From the NCBI RefSeq assembly GCF_963675165.1, contig NC_087386.1:3726169-3790168 (forward strand): DNA of 64,000 bases, written 5' to 3'. The stretch is from Halichondria panicea (Eukaryota > Porifera > Demospongiae > Suberitida > Halichondriidae). The notes beneath the pieces are model-generated. The model worked only from the letters and a program-made list of their open reading frames with translations, had not been told where the DNA came from and searched no databases. Positions 60,201 to 64,000 of this stretch are shown here, one piece after another (the first letter of the stretch is position 1; every line of letters starts with the position of its first letter). The position numbers and the translations under genes were made by a program.

Positions 60201-60777
60201 TGTATACATGTACCTGTGTCTTTACACGTATTTGTAGAAATACACATACCGTGTTACTACAATGTTTTGCAAGTATCAAACATGTTTAAGCAAAAAAACG
60301 ATCACGATGACCTAGACCAGTTACTTGTACATGTATGACATCAGGATCCTTGCCAGATCGCAAAAAGCAAAATGTCATTTGGCTCATCAAAGTGTTTTTT
60401 CACTTGCAAAACATTATAGTAGTACTTCATTGGAACTATAGCTCTAGAAGTAATGTGTTACATATACTATACTGCAACACAGGAAATTGGTCACGGTTTG
60501 GGTTTGATTTAAACCTGGCAGCACAACATACTGTATAGCGGGTTATTTTCGTATGTTAATTATGTGATCAACCTCCTCTGCTACTCAGTCTATGGCTTAC
60601 TTGTCTGCTGTAGGTATTAGTGTGGGAAATATCTAGACCAATCTAGCATTGTACTGGTGGTCAACTACAGAAACCACACTGTTTTTCTTACCCACTAATC
60701 CTTTTCATTAGGAGCTTAGAGGGACTTGCTCAGACCTTGAGAAAGAGAGAATCACTGTTTGTGTGGTCAGCCCTCAG
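51225..60777 (+). CDS. SLC26A11: SLC26A11-type sulfate/anion transporter, last exon(s) unresolved
   Basis: A multi-pass SLC26/SulP anion transporter; vertebrate SLC26A11 is sodium-independent. Exons: 51225-51533, 51836-52046, 52179-52264, 53453-53532, 53590-53644, 53705-53804, 55271-55428, 55598-55670, 55724-55774, 55874-55934, 56008-56063, 56735-56875, 57150-57208, 57469-57540, 59514-59634, 60078-60145, 60712-60777; all in phase, 589 residues (human 606). Matches: DVVAGLTVGLMVVPQALAYA, YGLYSAFMGCFIYTLFGTSK, DVTLGPTAIVSLL, FTSAAAITIALGQLH, SLLGLKNVGRS, RNAVVVFSAALIGYS, LESIAIVKAF, SSFVGSYPVTGSFSRTAVNA, QSGVKTPAAGIVTG, then a C-terminal STAS domain (from 59514; SVILDCTAMPEIDFTIIQ). The family usually has about 50 more residues after ITVCVVSPQ; a candidate end is ALCGVFRYAKKHL before TAA near 61312-61353, unproven. 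Confidence 0.93.
54028..54433. mobile_element. MITE with TTACCGTATATCTTCTAATT ends, SLC26A11 intron
   Basis: The 29-bp outer sequence TTACCGTATATCTTCTAATT(TATCGGACA) faces its exact complement ending at 54433. The interior has repeated TGTCCGG and AATTAGAA(C/G) words. No transposase. Confidence 0.9.
54468..54518. repeat. Perfect hairpin with 22-bp arms
   Basis: Arms GTCATTGACAGCGTGCAATT(AC) and complement around CTGTCAA, 35 bp after the MITE at 54028-54433, in the same SLC26A11 intron. Confidence 0.9.
54745..54905 (-). repeat. Fragment of the dispersed hairpin-head repeat family
   Basis: Reverse complement matches 12175-12300: GGTAGCTGCAATAGTGAGAA, GAGCTGCATAGCTGTGCTGA, TGATCGACCATGAT inverted. 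Only the 3' half is present. Confidence 0.55.
56175..56530 (+). repeat. Dispersed hairpin-head repeat copy in an SLC26A11 intron
   Basis: Head TATGCCTCGAGACATAGCCG, CACGAGGTATACGGTAAAGG, (TG)n, GTAATGCGACGAAAACTAAC and the CTTGGATTTTGATTCGTGGA core. A fragment of the TGTGGCTTACCAGG family's 5' part follows at 56590-56645. Confidence 0.65.
57541..59513. other. Large SLC26A11 intron before the STAS domain
   Basis: Holds the 57779-57975 MITE, a TACCGTATAGCGG-type fragment at about 57989-58172, and at about 58255-58415 a degenerate array of GTAGGATGG-like units. No coding exon recognised; the 88-codon frame at 58790-59056 matches nothing I know. Confidence 0.45.
57779..57975. mobile_element. Pogo/Tigger-like MITE, 197 bp, TA flanks
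   Basis: Ends CAGTTGAGCCTCGGTTATCC and its inverse, flanked by TA at 57777-57778 and 57976-57977. Inside the inverted GATTCGGATAA motif is repeated near the right end. Lies in the intron upstream of the STAS exons of SLC26A11. Confidence 0.8.
59708..59948. mobile_element. MITE with CAGGGTGTCATACAA ends in the STAS-domain intron
   Basis: Left CAGGGTGTCATACAAAATTT, right TTGTATGACACCCTG inverted, with facing G-rich (GAGGGGGGAA) and C-rich (TTCCCCCTTG) blocks inside. A truncated relative with the same right end (CCGTATGACACCTTGG) is at about 62275-62356. Confidence 0.75.
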
Positions 60778-63700
60778 GTGAGATGATAAATTATGCTCTG
60801 TAAGCAACATCTTATTTTTTATTTGTTCACAATCATAATGTCTTGTTTGATAATAATTATTGGCGGAGAGTTTTTAAAGGTTCATAACATGTACATGCAA
60901 ATACATGACTGCATGTACATGTAATTATATATACAGGCATAATTTTTATGATGTAGCTTGAAAATGAATGTCTGTTTACTGCTGCCTGTTCGTTTCTGGC
61001 ACTTGCCACAGACTTGAATGCATTGAATGTTTTTATCACTGTCATGTTGCTTGTTTTCATGTGTATTTTGTGGTGGATTCTTTAAACCTTATAAATGGGA
61101 TTGTGCAGTCAACACCTTGGTGTTCCTTCTTTTCTACACAGTTGTGGTTGCACCATATTGTATTGTGCGTAATAGTGTGCTCTCCAAAGCTGAAGTAAGT
61201 AGTCAACATCCTACTACGTGTGCTTTGTAGTACATAGCTTGCTTCTGAGTCATTGTGTTCATCTACTCTATCACATTCCGTTAAACTTTTTGAAGTCTTC
61301 TTTGGTCGCAGGCATTGTGTGGCGTGTTTAGATATGCAAAAAAACATTTGTAAGTTTATATAATATTTGCACAATAATTATACGCATTAATCAGGCACAC
61401 ATGCTTTTTAGCTTGAACTACAATTATATGCAGCATGCTTTCTAGGTGTGTCATGTATTCCGACTTAATGTACAAGAATAATTATTATGAATCTGCTGGT
61501 ATTTTGTTTCTAGTATCCATTGCACCCTCTGTTGTAGATCTGTCTGTGCAGAGTGTTAGTGCATAAGCAAGTATGCCTACATCAATTTGTTTATCCTAGT
61601 CGACTTCCTGCTGTGTTAGCAGATCTCTTGCCAAGTGTTGTGTGGGGGATGACCTTTTCCCCAGATCATAGTAAATAATAACTTCAGAAAGTGATCTAAC
61701 CTTATGTCCTGTCTATAGTTACATGTAACATGTAGTATCCACCCCCTAGTATGTATTTCTGGGATGTATCTGTGAACCAGGACCCAACTGAGTTTGTCAT
61801 TCCTTTCATCCTCTTTTTTATGCTATAGGTGGTTGCAATCAGCTAGTTTTCACTATCACCTTAAGTGTTGTCAGTAAAATCATATTGCTGTTTTGTCTGC
61901 TTTTTTCATACATGCAAAACTCATAGTTTTATGCATGTTTTCAGCTATGGTTTGTCACCACTGCTGATCACATAGTGAAAGCCCATTGCCTTTGGGCCAT
62001 ACAGGTGCAGTATGCCAGTCGGCTTGACTCCCTGAGTGTGCTACATGTAGTAGAATCATGGCATGTATTTTTTGTTGTTATATGCCTATCCTAAATTTAG
62101 CTATTAATAGTACATCGTGCCTGAAGTAGATCAACGACAGAGCACATTGTGTTGGTGACACCCTCCCTTTGCTGAAAATTGTAGATGAACAATTTGTAAT
62201 TTCACTATAACATTGTGTCATAATTATGTTTGACATGTATGTTTGAATTAAACCCCAACTTAGTATCTAAATGCAAATTTTAGGGGGGGGAGGGGGAGGG
62301 TTGGAGGTATCCCCCTTCCCCCCCCCCCCCCCCCCCCCGCCGTATGACACCTTGGCAAACCCCACGTGGGCTGTGGTCTGCTTGCCTATCTATGCACAGC
62401 AATGTGCAGTGTATGTGAGCTTGTTTTGCCCTGTCGCAAGTGAGATTTATATACCTTTCATACTTGTTTAAGAGGAAGAGGTTAGAAGAATGTGCAGAAT
62501 GCAGTCATGTTTTCTATTGACCTGACAGTAGTACACTTCGAGCATACAGTGCTATAGCCCTATCCCATTCAAAAGAGCAGTGGCTAGATATTCATATAGC
62601 CAGCTCTGGGTAAATAGGGAGTGTTAATTTGATTCAGTGCGGCTGTAAAGTCAGGTAAAGTAGGTGGTCTGAAGAGTGGGTTGTGTACTTTATGCAGCTA
62701 TTGATCGAATGAATCTCCACAATCTTTGCCTTCAAATTTTATTATTTGCTCCTTGTTAAGAGTGTGGTTAAGAGTACAGTAAGTGCCCATAGTGGGTAAT
62801 TATATCCATCCAACTTGTGCATGTGGTCAGAGTGTGTGAACCAATGGTTATCTTGTGTGGACTTTGCACCACACAACAAAGACACCAGACATTCACTAAT
62901 GGTGTGACAGTGTAGCCCTGATAAGCCCTAATTGTCTGCTAGACAAACTTGGTCTTAATTAGTGGAGTATCCACTTGACTTTAGTGGTTGTTTGTGCTTC
63001 TAAGTGGTCAATTTGGAATGTGTGTATAAACTGTGAGGTCAGTTTGGCACATGTCTGTGGCATGGAGCCACTGGGCTATGTGCCTTACAAGTGAGTAAGC
63101 TGATACTGCATTGGCCCCATAGTCTTGGCCACTTTAGATTTCTGTGGGTATACTCAGTAGCTTGATGAACACACAAACAAAATTATTGACCTCTCCATCA
63201 ATTAAGCCCTATTGGCGCGCATGTGTACAATGTAATTTACACACAGTTTAAAATCATTGATCATAAGTATACCATTGGGGTTCCTACATGTACATGTATG
63301 TGGGCTTTAAGCACTCAAATTGTTTGCTCGCTTACTTTCAAGAAACATTATAATGTGCTGTCAGTTATTTAGCACCTGAACAAGGTCAAGTTTGTACATT
63401 GAGCTTGCATTCATCACAATCGTGACACTGTGTAACCACCATGTAACTGAGAGCCATACACTTTTAGGAACACCACTGATACCACTTAATGTGTGCTTGT
63501 TTTTGTCTCTATATTTACTCACATGTAAGTGTGTAGAGGTCTGTAACAGATTAGGGGTGGGTTCTATTCACATTTGTGTGGCTGTCATGTTATTGCATGG
63601 CTGCTTGTCCCCCTCAAGAATGTCTGTAGTAATGATGAGTGGGAATAGAATGCATTGCCATTGTGATCACTCACTACACCTGATCTACATGGTCCACCAG

Positions 63701-64000
63701 TTCACGGAAACCCACGGTTCGACCCAACTTAGTGTGTCATGATTGATTTAGTAGTAATTAGCCTGTTAGCAATTCTTCCAGCCACTTTTTGAATGATGAT
63801 TGTAGGTATAGGCCTATCAAAAAGCTTAATTGTTAGCATAATATTCAGTGGATAAACAGTGTGTGGTGGTGGGTTAATTACAGTGCTGTTAGGTGGGTCC
63901 TAGGGCGCTGTTACCAGGTCGGTTGTAATGTTGTCATAATTATGGGCTTAATCATGCATAGATAGTTTGAAGTGGTTCAATGTTTTGTACTGTACAACAA
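60778..64000. other. Right edge, no gene recognised
   Basis: May contain the last SLC26A11 exon(s) (candidates: AG at 61312 followed by 13 codons and TAA). At about 62275-62356 is a truncated copy of the 59708-59948 element with a poly-C run of about 22 near 62318-62339. The 116-codon frame at 63392-63742 has no recognisable similarity. The composition is TG-rich with no inverted-repeat pairs that I could find. Confidence 0.4.

Noticed and set aside
61142-61194. Possible SLC26A11 exon between CACAG and GTAAGT
   Set aside because: Its phase does not let the plausible frame (ending VRNSVLSKAE) follow the 60777 donor without an extra exon, and the phase-compatible frame has no STAS similarity.
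63392-63742. 116-codon plus-strand frame near the right edge
   Set aside because: Cys/His/Val-rich low-information translation without domain motif, splice phase or similarity.
1-64000. tRNA, rRNA and snRNA genes
   Set aside because: I looked for cloverleaf-like A and B boxes and for conserved rRNA words and saw none; a covariance-model search would be needed to exclude small ones.

Overview
This is a nuclear DNA window from an animal. The genes are split into many short exons by GT-AG introns, there are no bacterial-style operons, and the set of genes (a laminin chain, EHBP1, SNAPIN, TEN1, a type A DnaJ and SLC26A11) is metazoan. The mixed architecture of the laminin chain, the compact gene spacing and the dense load of short inverted-repeat elements suggest an early-branching animal, most likely a sponge. 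That placement is inference; nothing in the window proves it.

Layout. Positions 1-10095 hold no recognisable coding exon and are mostly dispersed repeats and inverted-repeat elements. A plus-strand EHBP1-like gene (NT-C2, CH and bMERB domains, CaaX end) runs from 10096 to 21516, with an alternative last exon at 22042-22105. An orphan ubiquitin-protease-like exon lies at 23219-23310. SNAPIN follows on the plus strand (23677-26557), and its third intron carries one transposon nested inside another. TEN1 is convergent with it on the minus strand (27511-27900). A DNAJA1/2-type co-chaperone with a CaaX end occupies the plus strand from 30537 to 38726 in 13 exons. A 26-exon laminin chain of about 2109 residues lies on the minus strand (50842-40512). 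Head-to-head with it, 382 bp away, is an SLC26A11-type sulfate/anion transporter (51225-60777, extreme C-terminus unresolved). From 60778 to 64000 no gene is recognised.

The exon chains were built by hand from conserved protein matches plus GT/AG signals. In EHBP1, SNAPIN, DNAJA, laminin and SLC26A11 every junction keeps the reading phase, which is the main reason for confidence in them.

The genes do not form one pathway. EHBP1 (endosomal recycling, Rab and actin linkage), SNAPIN (BLOC-1/BORC and SNARE-linked lysosome traffic) and SLC26A11 (anion transport) all concern membranes. Laminin is extracellular matrix, DNAJA an Hsp40, and TEN1 a telomere and replication factor.

The most unusual items are the laminin chain that carries both the beta-type LF domain and the alpha/gamma-type L4 domain; two alternative EHBP1 3' exons that would add or remove a prenylation signal; and several families of non-autonomous inverted-repeat elements with exact target-site duplications (9, 9, 9, 7 and 6 bp), including a 702-bp near-complete palindrome.
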